NCBI GenBank assembly: GCA_947650285.1
Contig: CANTFL010001315.1
Coordinates: forward strand, 186,001 to 250,000
Direction: 5' to 3'
Source: Hyaloperonospora brassicae
Taxonomy: Eukaryota; Oomycota; Peronosporomycetes; Peronosporales; Peronosporaceae
Length of the DNA stretch: 64,000 bases
Part shown: one piece after another, positions 23,176 to 33,984 of the stretch
Position numbering within the stretch: the first letter of the stretch is position 1
Layout: each line of letters begins with the position of its first letter
Notes under the pieces: model-generated
Database searches by the model: none
Told to the model about the DNA's origin: nothing
Seen by the model: only the letters and a program-made list of their open reading frames with translations
Program-made: the position numbers and the translations under genes

Positions 23176-23358
23176 CTACAACTGCCGGGTCCAGATAAAA
23201 CAGGTGGAGAATTGAATGCTACAGCTGCTGGGTCAGGGTGAAACAGTCCAAAATTGTCGAATACAGCTGTTGGATCAAGATGGAACAGTCGAGAATTGTT
23301 TACTACAGCTGTTGGGTCAAGATAGAATAGTGGATAATCGATCCTACAGCTGCTATAG
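23176..23358. repeat. 42-43 bp tandem repeat, about 4.3 copies
   Basis: Copies begin at about 23176, 23219, 23261 and 23303, with a partial fifth at 23344. Each begins CTACAGCTG(T/C)TGGGTC and ends near GAATTG. Units diverge by roughly 15-25% but the period is kept at 42-43 bp. A plus-strand frame through copies 2-4 repeats LQLLGQ-type 14-residue units, since 42 is a multiple of three, but it lacks a convincing start and I treat it as non-coding. Confidence 0.85.
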
Positions 23359-23783
23359 AATTACTATGAGCTGTACATATGCAGTCGGAAGAGGTACGTA
23401 TTGTAAGCAATGACCGTAACGTACCAGCTGTTGCAAGCGAACGTAGACACAAAAGGCTGTAGTCAAAGGTCGCGTGCTATATATGCGTAGACACAATGCA
23501 TGAGACTGACGCGAGTCCACGCAAACAAGTACAGCCAGCTGATCGCAACCCACGAATGCTTGCAGGGTTGTGGAACGCACTGGTCATGTGCACTTGCGAC
23601 AGTGCGTCTTTATTTGTCGTATCGCTTGCATCGAAGCCCCTACCTCTCCTATCGCTAGCTTATCATTGCTCCTATGGTGCGCTTGCTTCTTGAGAACTGC
23701 TAGAACGTCTCATTCATTCGTCCTTTCGCCACGCACCGCACACGACCACCCCACTCAATTCGAAGCCTCCGACCTCGTCAAGA

Positions 23784-23998
23784 ATGAACGTCAAAGCCGC
23801 CATTTTCTTCGTCATCGTCGCCGCTGTCGTCCCGACTTCTGCCGACGACGAATATGCAGTTGGGTCATTGCGTACCCGCCCTGCAACTTAGGCAGCCGTC
23901 ATGTTGCCGCGGACAACCATTGCTTCCAGAATGGGTACTTAGGTACTGTGACCGAAACGTGCTGCAAGAATTGCTGCTCAGGTACGACAAAATGCTAA
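23784..23998 (+). pseudogene. Frameshifted gene for a small secreted cysteine-rich protein
   Basis: The ATG at 23784 opens a strong signal peptide (MNVKAAIFFVIVAAVVPTSA, probable cleavage after the last Ala), but that frame stops at 23,889-23,891 after 35 codons. In a different frame, from about 23,870 to the TAA at 23,996-23,998, lies a cysteine-dense tail with seven Cys, including CFQNGYLGTVTETCCKNCC. Pattern and size resemble the PcF/SCR small secreted effector-like families of Phytophthora; that identification is from memory of the family pattern and is uncertain. The frames are offset by one shift between about 23,855 and 23,880, and no GT-AG intron of plausible length bridges them, so I call a pseudogene. 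A TCTCATTCATTCG box about 75 bp upstream resembles an oomycete initiator. Confidence 0.5.
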
Positions 23999-23999
23999 A

Positions 24000-26140
24000 C
24001 CAAGCAGATAGCGTTCGACCTCGACACATAGCGTTTTTTCGCTTGGTGTGACCGACCAGTTGATTCTCGCGCGCTTCTTCGTAGCAAGTATAGCAGCACC
24101 ACTCGTCGACTCTTTTCCTGTGAGGTTCGGCACGGGTTTCTCGGCTTCCATTTGTAGCTACGCAACTCCGTTTCTCATCGGTTCATTTTCTAGCGAAGAT
24201 AACTAACTTGAAATAAAATGAAGTTGTCGTTGTGTCTCGTTGGTTTGATCACGCTTGCCGTTCGTACTGTTAACAGGTATGGTATCGCGTTTGGCGATAT
24301 TGGCCTTGCGTCAGTCACAGTAGCTGCCTTCACCGATACAATCATATGAGTGACGTGTCGTGTCGCATGGTTAAATTCGTCACATTATACTTATTCAGAC
24401 ATCATCGCCCAGAGGTTATTCGGTTGGATAGTTCGGCTATCCGTCGATTCCGAATTACTCGATCGTGTCGTGTCGCATGGTGCCGCGCACTGACCGTATT
24501 GCAATCAACAACGTGTTTACATCCCAGTCACCTGTATTCATCCGGAATTTGGTCATGCTGTCCCCGGTACATTGTCACGAAAATTGTGTTTCCATTGACG
24601 GGTAAAGTCTACTACATATGCTGCCGGTGTCGACGTCATGCGAAGCAGGTCAGTGGTTCGATCGAGGCAATATAATGTATGATATGCTGTGCCATATATT
24701 TTGCTGCACGCTTGCATCCAAGTCTTTCTACTTGGAATGCTCGAAGCAAAGTGTCGCGTGACTTAGGTGACTCCATTTTGCACTAGGTATCCCAACTCAA
24801 AACAGGACGTCAATGGCGTCGATTTTGGATCCAAATTGTGTGCATGCGATCCAGACGACGCTTTCCCTGTGATGAATACCTTCCCAACCAACTCATCGAA
24901 TATCGATTGTGGCGCTTATGTATTAACGCTCGGTTCATGTCTGCCGTGTGTCAAAACTTTGACCTCACTGATCCTAAAGCTTTGCAAAAGTACGTCTAAT
25001 GCAGCCATTTCACTGGATGAAGCTCACAGTTCTTGGCATTCACTTTATCGTTGACACACAGACGTTCGCACTTTGTCCCATCCGTGTAAGACGTTCCAGA
25101 CTTTGATAAAAACAAGGTTAGGACAGCACAAGCTTCACACTTTGGCATAACAGTGCTCACCCGTCTATGGCTGCATATGCAACCGGCTTGTCGCAAAGAC
25201 TGGACAGGAAAGTTTGCAATGCGCTTCGCTCGTGGAAAGTCCCAAGGCAAGTCTAAGACCACTGTACTTGATCTACGATTTACAAAGTCTGGACAGGGTT
25301 CGGGTCGCATTTGGCCAGCTCAACTTCGAACATTCTGTACAAAACGAGGACAATAGTTACACATAGTTACTTGCCTCTTTCGGATACGTGAAGTCATTGG
25401 GCATTTATGTTTCAAAATGTCCGTAAGCTGTAGCTCCATGGGACACATTAGTGGCACACTGGACCGGGAGATGAGTGTCCCGTCAGCGAGCACAGCATTT
25501 CTTCGATGCGTGCGCCAGTATGAGGTATACCCTTGCCTTACCAGGAGGTTTTGGCGGTCAGTTTATACCATCATGTGGAACAGGGAGGAATACGGATCGA
25601 CAACGGCACAAGCTGTCCACGATATGCCAAGCAAAGATTCGGTCAGTGTAAAATGATGCCATCTTTTAACCGGCGACATACGGTATTCGCTGAGACACAA
25701 CCAGGTTTGGGCTACCTGCAATTGCCAGCTACGTGCAATCGCGAACAGAGTGAGCATCAAAAGTAGCGTCCACGATCTCGGGAATGCTTTTTGCATGCAT
25801 GGTGGAACGCGAGTCTATAAAGAACCCCGTGTTGAACTGCTATTGCCGACAAGCAGCACCCACGTCATCCTTCGGAGCTTCAGTTGTGGCTCAGACTTCA
25901 CCGGATATATCGCACATGGTTACCACACCGTGCAAATGGACTATATCACTTCTTTTTTGGAGACAATGTTTTAACGTTTAAAGCGTGGGAGCATTGCGCA
26001 CTTGTTCTCATCAATCCAACCGAGAAGTAGCGTAGCGAGACACAGTAAAACCAGATAATGATCACCGGACAGCACATACATGAACCTGGTAGTTGACTCG
26101 TCATTTGTGTGGTTACCCCTCCCTCGTTCAGGACAGATGT
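24000..26140. other. No supported gene; short cysteine-containing frames only
   Basis: A short frame at 24218 starts with a signal-peptide-like run (MKLSLCLVGLITLAV) but ends after 43 codons without a recognisable mature part. A plus frame at 24767-25054 has several cysteines but matches nothing I know. These may be further wrecks of secreted-protein genes; evidence is too thin to call them. Confidence 0.35.
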
Positions 26141-26146
26141 ATCGGC

Positions 26147-26217
26147 CTACGACAACGATAGCCTTCGGTCCTTTCTGCCCTGTCGATGGTAGCGTCCGAA
26201 GGCTATCATCGTCGTAG
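26147..26217. repeat. Inverted repeat, 22-bp arms with 27-bp loop
   Basis: The left arm is 26147-26168 and the right arm 26196-26217. Twenty of 22 positions pair (CTACGACAACGATAGCC against its near-complement). It could form a hairpin or be the trace of a small inverted-repeat element. It is not followed by a T run, and no gene is adjacent. Confidence 0.7.
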
Positions 26218-27384
26218 CTAAGCAAGCTGTCTACTGGACGTTGTGCATGGAATGCTGCTTAGCTAGGCGATGCAGAAACTCGGTGTCTCCAGTGTGCGGC
26301 CTTCCTGTAATCGCCAATCTAGTTCGCCATGCAGTACGGCGCCTTCTGTGTCATTAATATCTATCAGCCCACGTTGCTGTTTCCAGCTCATTGTCATTTC
26401 CCTCGCTATTTTGATGCAGTGCCCAATTTATTTGATCCTCATCGCGGCCGACCGTCGCTCTTGTTCGTTCTCATCGATTAAATACGTTCGTCCCGCAGCA
26501 TCGCTACCAGCCGTGCGATCACCCATTCAGATCTCTCCTTGGTGTATATGCTATTTTCTTCGCACCCGTTTCGCCAAAGCACTAGAGTGCTCAAATTAGC
26601 GAGTATGTCCGGAAGAGTAAGGATACGTCAGCAGGCAAGTGTAAGCAGCTTCGTCTCAAGCAAGTGAACTTTGTCAGAGCGGCAGTTACAGGCGGGAATT
26701 TGTGAGTAAGTGAAGTTTGTCGGTACTTCTGATACCGAACAGGCACGTTCAAATGCACACGGTGACCTAATGCCTGCAACGGTCCAGAGGCATCGTGTCA
26801 GTCGTCATTTGCACCATACAAAGCTGTTTGGCACTGAGGCCAGTTTGTGGTGCGACGCAATTGGTGGCAGTGGTGGCGGCGACGCCTCCTGTACTACCAC
26901 GATAGCTGCTGCGCCGGGCAAACACACACAGTCTCGCCTGCGCTTACGCTAGTGCACATATCCGTCTTGAAGGGTCGCTGCCATCTCTTTTTCTACGGCA
27001 TGTCCTGTCTAGTGCGCATGCACCTCAGCAGGATTCCCCAAGCCAAACGGAACTAGCTCGTATCCAAACTGCTGACGAGTATCGAGTGACAAAAGACATG
27101 GAGAGTCTTTTCAGTTCTTCGCGGACCGTCTTCATTTCTTTTCGGTATGTTGCATTCCTTAGCACCTCATAGTTTAATATCCTCGACAGTGAGGTTCGTG
27201 CCTTCCGACGTGCTTTATGTTGTGGGCGTGTGAGATACCCTCGTTGCCGGCAACGGCCATCTAGCAGCGGGTGCCTCCGATTTCGTTCAATTCTCACGGG
27301 ATGCTGTCGCGATTGTGGAACGAACGAGTAACGGACAGACTATTTATCGTTTGTCGAAGCCCTCAGCCGTTTGTTCTCCTTTCG
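26218..27384. other. No gene seen
   Basis: Short frames on both strands lack recognisable domains. There is a slight rise in GC toward the (TC)n tract, but I find no exon that can be supported. Confidence 0.4.
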
Positions 27385-28150
<766 letters not shown>

Positions 28151-29593
28151 ATGAAGATAGTCGGCGTCGCATCCGAGCCCGCGTCTGGTTCGACATGGTA
28201 CGACCCGACCGACGTGCAAATCCGGAAGTTCATGATGGTGCGCTTGCAGAGTCACCCGGCATTGGCGCAGCACCACCCGATCTTGCAAACGAGTAGAGCG
28301 TCCACGGGCACGAGTCTCTCGCTCTTGCAGCGTCTCGAGTGGATGCTCTACTACTGTGCCGGGTCCTTGAGCGAGTATCTGCATCAGCCGTCACTCGAGC
28401 GACGCGTACAAAGTCTCGTGACGCACTACAAGCGGAAACGGCCCGACACAGAGTCGAGGGACGGCGTCGTCGAGTCTATCCGCGCGTCTGCTGCCAAGCG
28501 ACAACGACCTGAATTGACAATGACTGAAGATACGCGTGACCGCGGCACTTCAGGCGCCAGTGAGTGCGTGCTCACCAGTAACTTGGACCTCTTGCGCCAC
28601 GTGTGCAGTTTTTTAGACGGAAGGGACGTGCTACGATGCAGATTCGTCAGCAAGTTTTTGTACCTCCAGACACCGCCTTTTGTGCAGACACTGCACATTG
28701 ACGCAGCCTCTGTCGCAATTGCACACACGCGGGTTCGAGACAATGGAGCTGCGTACGGACTGAGCACTTTGTTGCATCAATGCAATAATCTCACGAGCCT
28801 TACGATATCGAACCAGGTGAACCAGACACATGTTAGGGCCAATGTTGTGTTCCCCAGAGCCCTCACGAGGTCGATGCACGCGTCGAAGGGCTACCAATTG
28901 GTTTGTGAAGTCGCTGAGGCGTTTAGTAGAGGCGCGTGTCCTTTGCTGCAGGAGCTGAAGCTTGTTGCTCCATTCGATTTTGCCACGGAGAGCGACGCCG
29001 TGTTGGTGGTGCTGCGAGCGCTGACGGATGCCACATTGGAGGAGGAACCGGCTCGAGCTCGTTTGAAGCACCTGGTACTGGATGCGACGTTTCTAGGAGA
29101 TAGGGGTGTCCAGCAGCTCGCTGATCTGTTTGAGACTCAAGGCACGTTCTTTAAACAGCTCGAAACATTGACTGCACGCAACAACTTCATCGGCGAGACC
29201 GGTTGTCGCGACCTGCTGGAGGCCATCGAGCTATTCAGCAATCTCCATACGCTAGACCTCAGCCGCAACATTTTGACCGACACGGATGCACTCACACTCG
29301 CAGATTCACTTGACAATCTAGTGGTAGACTTGAGCTGTTATGATTGCATGGAGGGCAATCACAAGATGATCTCGGAAGACGAGTGTGATCGCGGGCGGCT
29401 ATGCGTACTGGGACTTGCCGGTCTACGTACTCTCATACTACAAGACAACTTTATCACAGGCGAAGGCGTTCGCGCTATCACGATTGCACTAAGTTCTCGA
29501 GAGAGCTTTGTGGTCTCGACGATTGATAGCACTGATGATTATGGTGACGCAGACTGCGGGGACGAAGCTGAAGAAGGGTACGTAGGCCTCTAG
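28151..29593 (+). CDS. KIX-like, F-box and leucine-rich-repeat protein
   Basis: The intronless frame codes for 480 residues. Residues about 17-95 look like a KIX fold: DVQIRKFMMVRLQSHPAL is a first helix and RLEWMLYYCAGSLSEYLHQP with LERRVQSLVTHYKRKR the later helices. KIX domains bind short activation motifs in co-activators such as CBP and Mediator tail subunits. Residues about 139-172 (LTSNLDLLRHVCSFLDGRDV, then CRFVSKFLY) match an F-box, the Skp1-binding motif of SCF ubiquitin ligases. Residues about 210-450 carry leucine-rich repeats (LTSLTISN, LKHLVLDATFLGDRG, LETLTARNNFIGETG, LHTLDLSRNILTDTDA, LRTLILQDNFITGEGV). A basic segment (KRKRPD, AAKRQRP) suggests nuclear location. The KIX call is by pattern and less certain than the F-box and LRRs. 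It is the only gene between two transposon deserts and looks intact. Confidence 0.85.
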   Translation: MKIVGVASEPASGSTWYDPTDVQIRKFMMVRLQSHPALAQHHPILQTSRASTGTSLSLLQRLEWMLYYCAGSLSEYLHQPSLERRVQSLVTHYKRKRPDTESRDGVVESIRASAAKRQRPELTMTEDTRDRGTSGASECVLTSNLDLLRHVCSFLDGRDVLRCRFVSKFLYLQTPPFVQTLHIDAASVAIAHTRVRDNGAAYGLSTLLHQCNNLTSLTISNQVNQTHVRANVVFPRALTRSMHASKGYQLVCEVAEAFSRGACPLLQELKLVAPFDFATESDAVLVVLRALTDATLEEEPARARLKHLVLDATFLGDRGVQQLADLFETQGTFFKQLETLTARNNFIGETGCRDLLEAIELFSNLHTLDLSRNILTDTDALTLADSLDNLVVDLSCYDCMEGNHKMISEDECDRGRLCVLGLAGLRTLILQDNFITGEGVRAITIALSSRESFVVSTIDSTDDYGDADCGDEAEEGYVGL

Positions 29594-29768
29594 CCTTTAT
29601 TGAGCAATTTATGGAGCAGAAAGTAAGGCAGCTCTGGTAAAGTAAATAAAGGATGTTCACTACGCTCAAGTAATCTATGCTGAGGTGGAATGATCTACTA
29701 GCTACACCTGGAACGTGTCAAGACGAGGTGCTCGGGTCGCACAAGTCAATATAAACAAATAAGTCACG

Positions 29769-29773
29769 ATGCG
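29769..29773. repeat. Target-site duplication of gypsy element 1, left copy
   Basis: ATGCG directly before the TGTA terminus at 29774; an identical ATGCG directly follows the other terminus at 37796-37800. Confidence 0.8.
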
Positions 29774-29782
29774 TGTAGCGGA

Positions 29783-30200
29783 TGTAACGGGGCACAACCC
29801 TTGCGTGAACCTAACGCAAGGGTAACGTGCGCCCGACAAGCGTACACAGGGCAACCGAGGAAGCCGTAGGTAAGACAGACCCGGAAGCTCTGTATTGAGG
29901 AAAAGATATAACTGTTTGATTAATATAATTAAGTCTATAACTCTTGTATCTCTTACTTGTTCTGACTTAATTATACTAATGAAACTGAATGTATGATGAC
30001 GTCTACTCACCACCCATTGCGGGCGTCTTGCAGCGATTGGTGGGTTGATATCATCACGATATCAACCAATGAGTAGACTCTTTGGCCGTCCCAACAATGT
30101 CCCCACGATTAGTGTTATTATTTATAAATATTCAACACAATATTATTTATGGTCATCATCTTCTTAATGACGATTTCATGTAAGGGGCTACCCTATTAAA
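29783..30200 (-). mobile_element. Solo LTR inserted into the 3' LTR of gypsy element 1
   Basis: The 418-bp insert starts TGTAACGGGG on the plus strand and is flanked by GCGGA on both sides (29778-29782 and 30201-30205). Removing it with one GCGGA restores TGTAGCGGAGCTACACAG, which matches TGTAGAGGAGCTACACAG at the other LTR. Its other end reads CTATTAAA, so the expected CA terminus is lost or mutated. It holds strong hairpins: a perfect 10-bp stem ACCCTTGCGT with 7-base loop at 29797-29823, and nested stems around 30001-30078. The strand is inferred from similarity of its TGTAACGGGG end to that of the minus-strand host LTR and could be wrong. Confidence 0.8.
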
Positions 30201-30205
30201 GCGGA

Positions 30206-30726
30206 GCTACACAGCTCCTTAGGTCAGAGGAAGACTTAACGCTCAACGATCAACTTTTGTCCAAAGAACCTGACTCAGAGAGTCAACAGCTCAGAGAGCT
30301 AAGGTTTGGTTCAAAGAACCCAACTCAGAGAGTCAACAGCTCAGAGAGCTAACGGTCCCTGTTCCAGGGGGACCAAACGATTCAGAGAATCAATGCACAA
30401 TGGGCAAAAGGAGTATCTGCCTTAGTAAGGCGTTGATAGTCTCCTCCAACGATCACAATACGCCTCAGAGAGGCTTGTGTCTTTCGGATCAAAATGGGAA
30501 CTGAACTTTATTTCGTCTTTTAACCTAAAAGGACACCTTAGAACAATGTAATTAACCTACTCGCTAATGTACTAATTAAAACCTCTCAAAAGATCTCGTA
30601 ATCAATGGTTGACAGGCATCAGTCTTCAACAATTGATACTGTGTTTTAATATTACTTCAAGGGGTCCCATCTATTGTGTGCACCACACCTATCGTCGACC
30701 ACCAGCCGACGTGTAATCCCGCTACA
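30206..30726 (-). repeat. 3' LTR of gypsy element 1, main part
   Basis: This is the remainder of the left LTR; its first 9 bases are at 29774-29782. It aligns base by base to 37325-37795 except for a 50-bp tandem duplication and about ten substitutions. It contains the same-loop hairpins described under the right LTR. Confidence 0.92.
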
Positions 30727-30737
30727 CCTTCCTACCA
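30727..30737 (-). other. Polypurine tract of gypsy element 1
   Basis: On the minus strand the bases directly before the 3' LTR read GGTAGGAAGG, the purine run that primes plus-strand DNA synthesis. Its position exactly at the LTR border supports element orientation. Confidence 0.7.
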
Positions 30738-30829
30738 GACTGACGTGACCCCTAACGTTAATCGAAGTCTTTCCTCGAAGAGGACGGTGTGTGTGCGCTT
30801 TACCTCACGATTGCAAAACCCGAACCACC

Positions 30830-32041
30830 ATGGCATCGCCAGCCCATGAGTTTCTGACTCTTTATTCGTACCTCGGTATTGAGGAGGAGGTGGACTATGG
30901 TAGTGATACCAATGTTCCTGATGAAATAGGAAAACGTCGGACTCACCAGTGCAAGAGGCACGGCCTCATACTGCGCCGAATTCATTTGCCGTACGTGACG
31001 AAGTCAACGCGCCATTGGCGCCGCATCAAACACCCATCGTGGGCGATGCAATCATCACCAATCCGCTCGATGAGCAACAACAACTAGCAATACATCACGA
31101 GGAGAGCGCTCAGCGCCGTATGCAGCTTTCTGCAACCCTTGAGGGACGTCGTGGGTATTTGTTTACTCCACTCGGTGTAGAAGAACGTATACGCCAAACG
31201 ACAGGTCATTCTCTGGCAACGTGGGCCATCGGCGCTGAGCCATCATCCTCTGATGAGGTTGTGAGTCGCCAAGTACTTCGCGAGAGGTACTTGGAACCTT
31301 TCTTTACGACTCAAAGTCAATACAAGTTGCGACTTGACACGCAAGAACGGGGGGCACCGGTTCCATGGATAAAGGGTATACCCATCCTCTTAGTCGCGGG
31401 CAGATCGCAGGCGGAAGAGGGCAACAATTTTGTTCGCTGAATGCATTGGAACGGCACCTTACCAGCAATTTCGCTCTACGAGCAAGTGCCAATGTGGCAG
31501 ACGTTCGTCCAGAACGAAAGCTTCGCTATGATTACACCAAGCTTAAGGCTAGAGGCCAATTGCGAACTCGCACACGCTATGAGCCGGCTGTGCCGACTGA
31601 GGTGAGTGCTGGTCAAGCGGCACCCAGCTACCCACCGGCTTCCACCACTATGGGTGAGAAGGGACTTTGGTCACAGGATGACCCATGCCACGATGTTTAA
31701 AAACATCCAATGCGTATGGGCAATCCTGGCCGAAGAGGTATCTCGAAAGCCCATAAGTTCTCCGACTCCGGGTACCCTCGCCACTTTACCAGACACTTGT
31801 ATTGACCCTAACGACGTCGTCGTTATAGAAGTCGTCCCAAATGGAACTGGCGGTACCTTGATCATCTAGCAGCGTATGAGGATGTCGGTAAACCGAAAGA
31901 CGAGCTTGAGGAGCTGCGTCGCGAAATGATTTGTCTCAGCGAAATCTTGGGTATGACCCAGAACGCGCTCGACGCGACACAAGCTCGCCTTCAGGCGCTA
32001 GAGTTGGGTCAACCCGGATGGAAGCTCAACTTGAACTCCTG
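30830..32041 (+). pseudogene. Antisense additional ORF of gypsy element 1
   Basis: The plus strand, opposite to gag-pol, carries one protein-like frame of about 400 codons broken by at least three frameshifts or stops. It starts MASPAHEFLTLYSYLGIEEE at 30830, continues with GRRGYLFTPLGVEERIRQT and VLRERYLEPFFTTQSQYKL, then RGQIAGGRGQQFCSLNALER and RPERKLRYDYTKLKARGQLR, and ends with a coiled-coil-like helix (ELEELRREMICLSEILGMTQ, then ALDATQARLQALELG). It lies between the integrase C-terminus and the 3' LTR. I do not recognise the product. Additional ORFs in this place and orientation are known in some plant Ty3/gypsy lineages; whether this one is related is unknown. It is not a shadow of pol, since pol ends near 32,080. 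Confidence 0.6.
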
Positions 32042-32079
32042 ATTCGGATTTAGCAGCCGATGGCAATTCCACATGTCGC

Positions 32080-33317
32080 GGCGCAAGCGCCTCTAAGTTC
32101 ACGTGGGACGGATCCCGATACGGCTTGAGTAAGCCAACGTAGAACACTGGGTATGTGCGCAGATTAAGCGAAAGGTTAAACTATACGCAAGTCCTTTGTT
32201 GGCGTCGACCGTTAATGGTCTAATGAATCGCGGACGCAACTTTGTCTTGAAGACGGCAGACACTACATTTGAAGGTAAGTCTTAAGCATTAAGTAAAACT
32301 TGGTCTCCGACCTCATTGTGTTCAATACAACCTCTGCCTTTAGCATCAGATTGTTTTTATTTGTTTTGGCTATCAGCCAGTGCATCACGCACGTATCGTA
32401 ACACATTCAATCGCGTTGCAGAAAATAGCTTACCTGTTTTTGAACAGTAGCAGAGCTGATATCAGCAAGCCGATCGGCAACTCCTCCCCCACCAACCCCT
32501 GAACCACGCAGTGGTAGCGTAAACGGAATGCGAGGGTGTGTGAGACCGTTCACGTGAAACGGTGTGTAGCCGGTGGAGGCATGCACGGCGTTGTTCAACG
32601 CAACCTTAATCCAGGGAGCATCGATCTACAACGTTTATGTGTTTCAGCGCAAACGCTACGCAAGACGTCACCGATGACGCGATCCACGCGCTCGGCTTGA
32701 CCATCGGTCTGTGGATTATCCGCTGTTGACATGTCCAACCTTGTCCCAAGCACCTGGAAGACGGACTTCCAAAACTTCCCAATGTAGCAAAAGTCTCTAT
32801 CAGAGATTATTTTTAGTGGCATAACATGTTGTCGAAACACGCGATCGATAAACAGCGTCGCTGTACCTTCACCATCAATAGTATCTGGCACCGCCGCTAA
32901 ATGAGCCATCGTGCTTAAACGGTCAGCAAAGACCACGATACCCGTATTTCCGTACGAATCCTTCGGTAACCCGAACAGAAAAGTAATGCTGATGCATTTC
33001 CAACACCCCTTGGGTACAGGCAAACTAGACAGCGGCTCTGCCGCGTGTGGTGAGGGTCTTACCCGTCGACACGTTTCACACGTACGCATATATGCGCTTA
33101 CCTATTTATATAACTTGGGCCACCAATAGCATTGGCTTACTGAGCCATAGGTCATATCACGACCGAGACGACCCCTTAACGCAGTATCATGTGCCTCATA
33201 GAGGAACCGATACGTCAACCCCTCATCATGAGGGACAACGATACAAGGAGTATCCTTCACACCAGTGCTATAGCACAACAGGCTATGATCGATGGAATAT
33301 CGATGTAGGCCTCGCAC
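32080..33317 (-). pseudogene. Integrase of gypsy element 1
   Basis: Reading leftward from 33317, the HHCC region appears as HDEGLTYRFLYEAHDTALRG with YWWPKLYK, then TCETCRRVRPSPHA. The catalytic core follows with the DDE residues in context: VVFADRLSTMAHLAAV, KIISDRDFCYIGKFWKSVF and NPQTDGQAERVDRVIGDVL. Further leftward are NNAVHASTGYTPFHVNG and a degenerate C-terminal region (KTKLRPRFI, then FYVGLLKPYRDPSHVNLEAL near 32,100). The first part and core are in different frames, and stops interrupt the C-terminal third. Confidence 0.9.
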
Positions 33318-33984
33318 GTAAACGTGCTGGAAAATCTATGTCTGAGTCCTTAAACTACTCGCTCTAAAGAGCACATCGCAGAGCTACAAATTGTTTATCC
33401 TTGGTATACGTCATACGGATTAGGTCGGTGACCGAAGACGACATAGTCGTAATATGAGCAAGCTCCTAATTAGGACTGCGCAATAGCGCATCAGTTCAAG
33501 CACTATGATTGCCTGATATATACTTCACCTCGAAGTTGTACGTTACAAAGAAGGAAAGTCAACGAGCCATTCTCTCAGAGAGTGGAGGCGACTGGGTCGC
33601 ATTACGTAATGACGCATGATCGGTATATATAACAAATGTCTTGGATCCAATCAGATGAACTCTGAATTTGACAAGAGCATACTTTATTGCGTGTAAGTTA
33701 TTTTATGAACTAGGTAGCTCTTTTCTGCAGCTTTGAGCTATCGAAAATCAAACGCGATGACACGCTCTAGTCCATCAATATCTGTTTGTAACAGAGCACT
33801 GCATTTGGAAACGTTAGATGCGTCACAGACGACACTAAAGATCGATCAGGATCAGGCAAAGCTAAGATTGTCACATGAATGCGACTCTCCTTTACTGCTT
33901 GAAAAGGATCATGCTCGGTTTTAGTCCAGCACTATTCCATATTATATAAGGAGATTGGATAATGGCCGAGCCATTTTTGCGTAA

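Noticed and set aside
23176..23358. Possible CRISPR array
   Set aside because: The 42-bp units are directly adjacent without unique spacers, and the genome is eukaryotic.
24218..24349. Short frame starting with a signal-peptide-like run
   Set aside because: Only 43 codons, no cysteine pattern or effector motif follows, and no exon could be joined.
24767..25310. Cysteine-containing frames on both strands
   Set aside because: Overlapping frames on opposite strands cannot both be real and neither matches a family I know.
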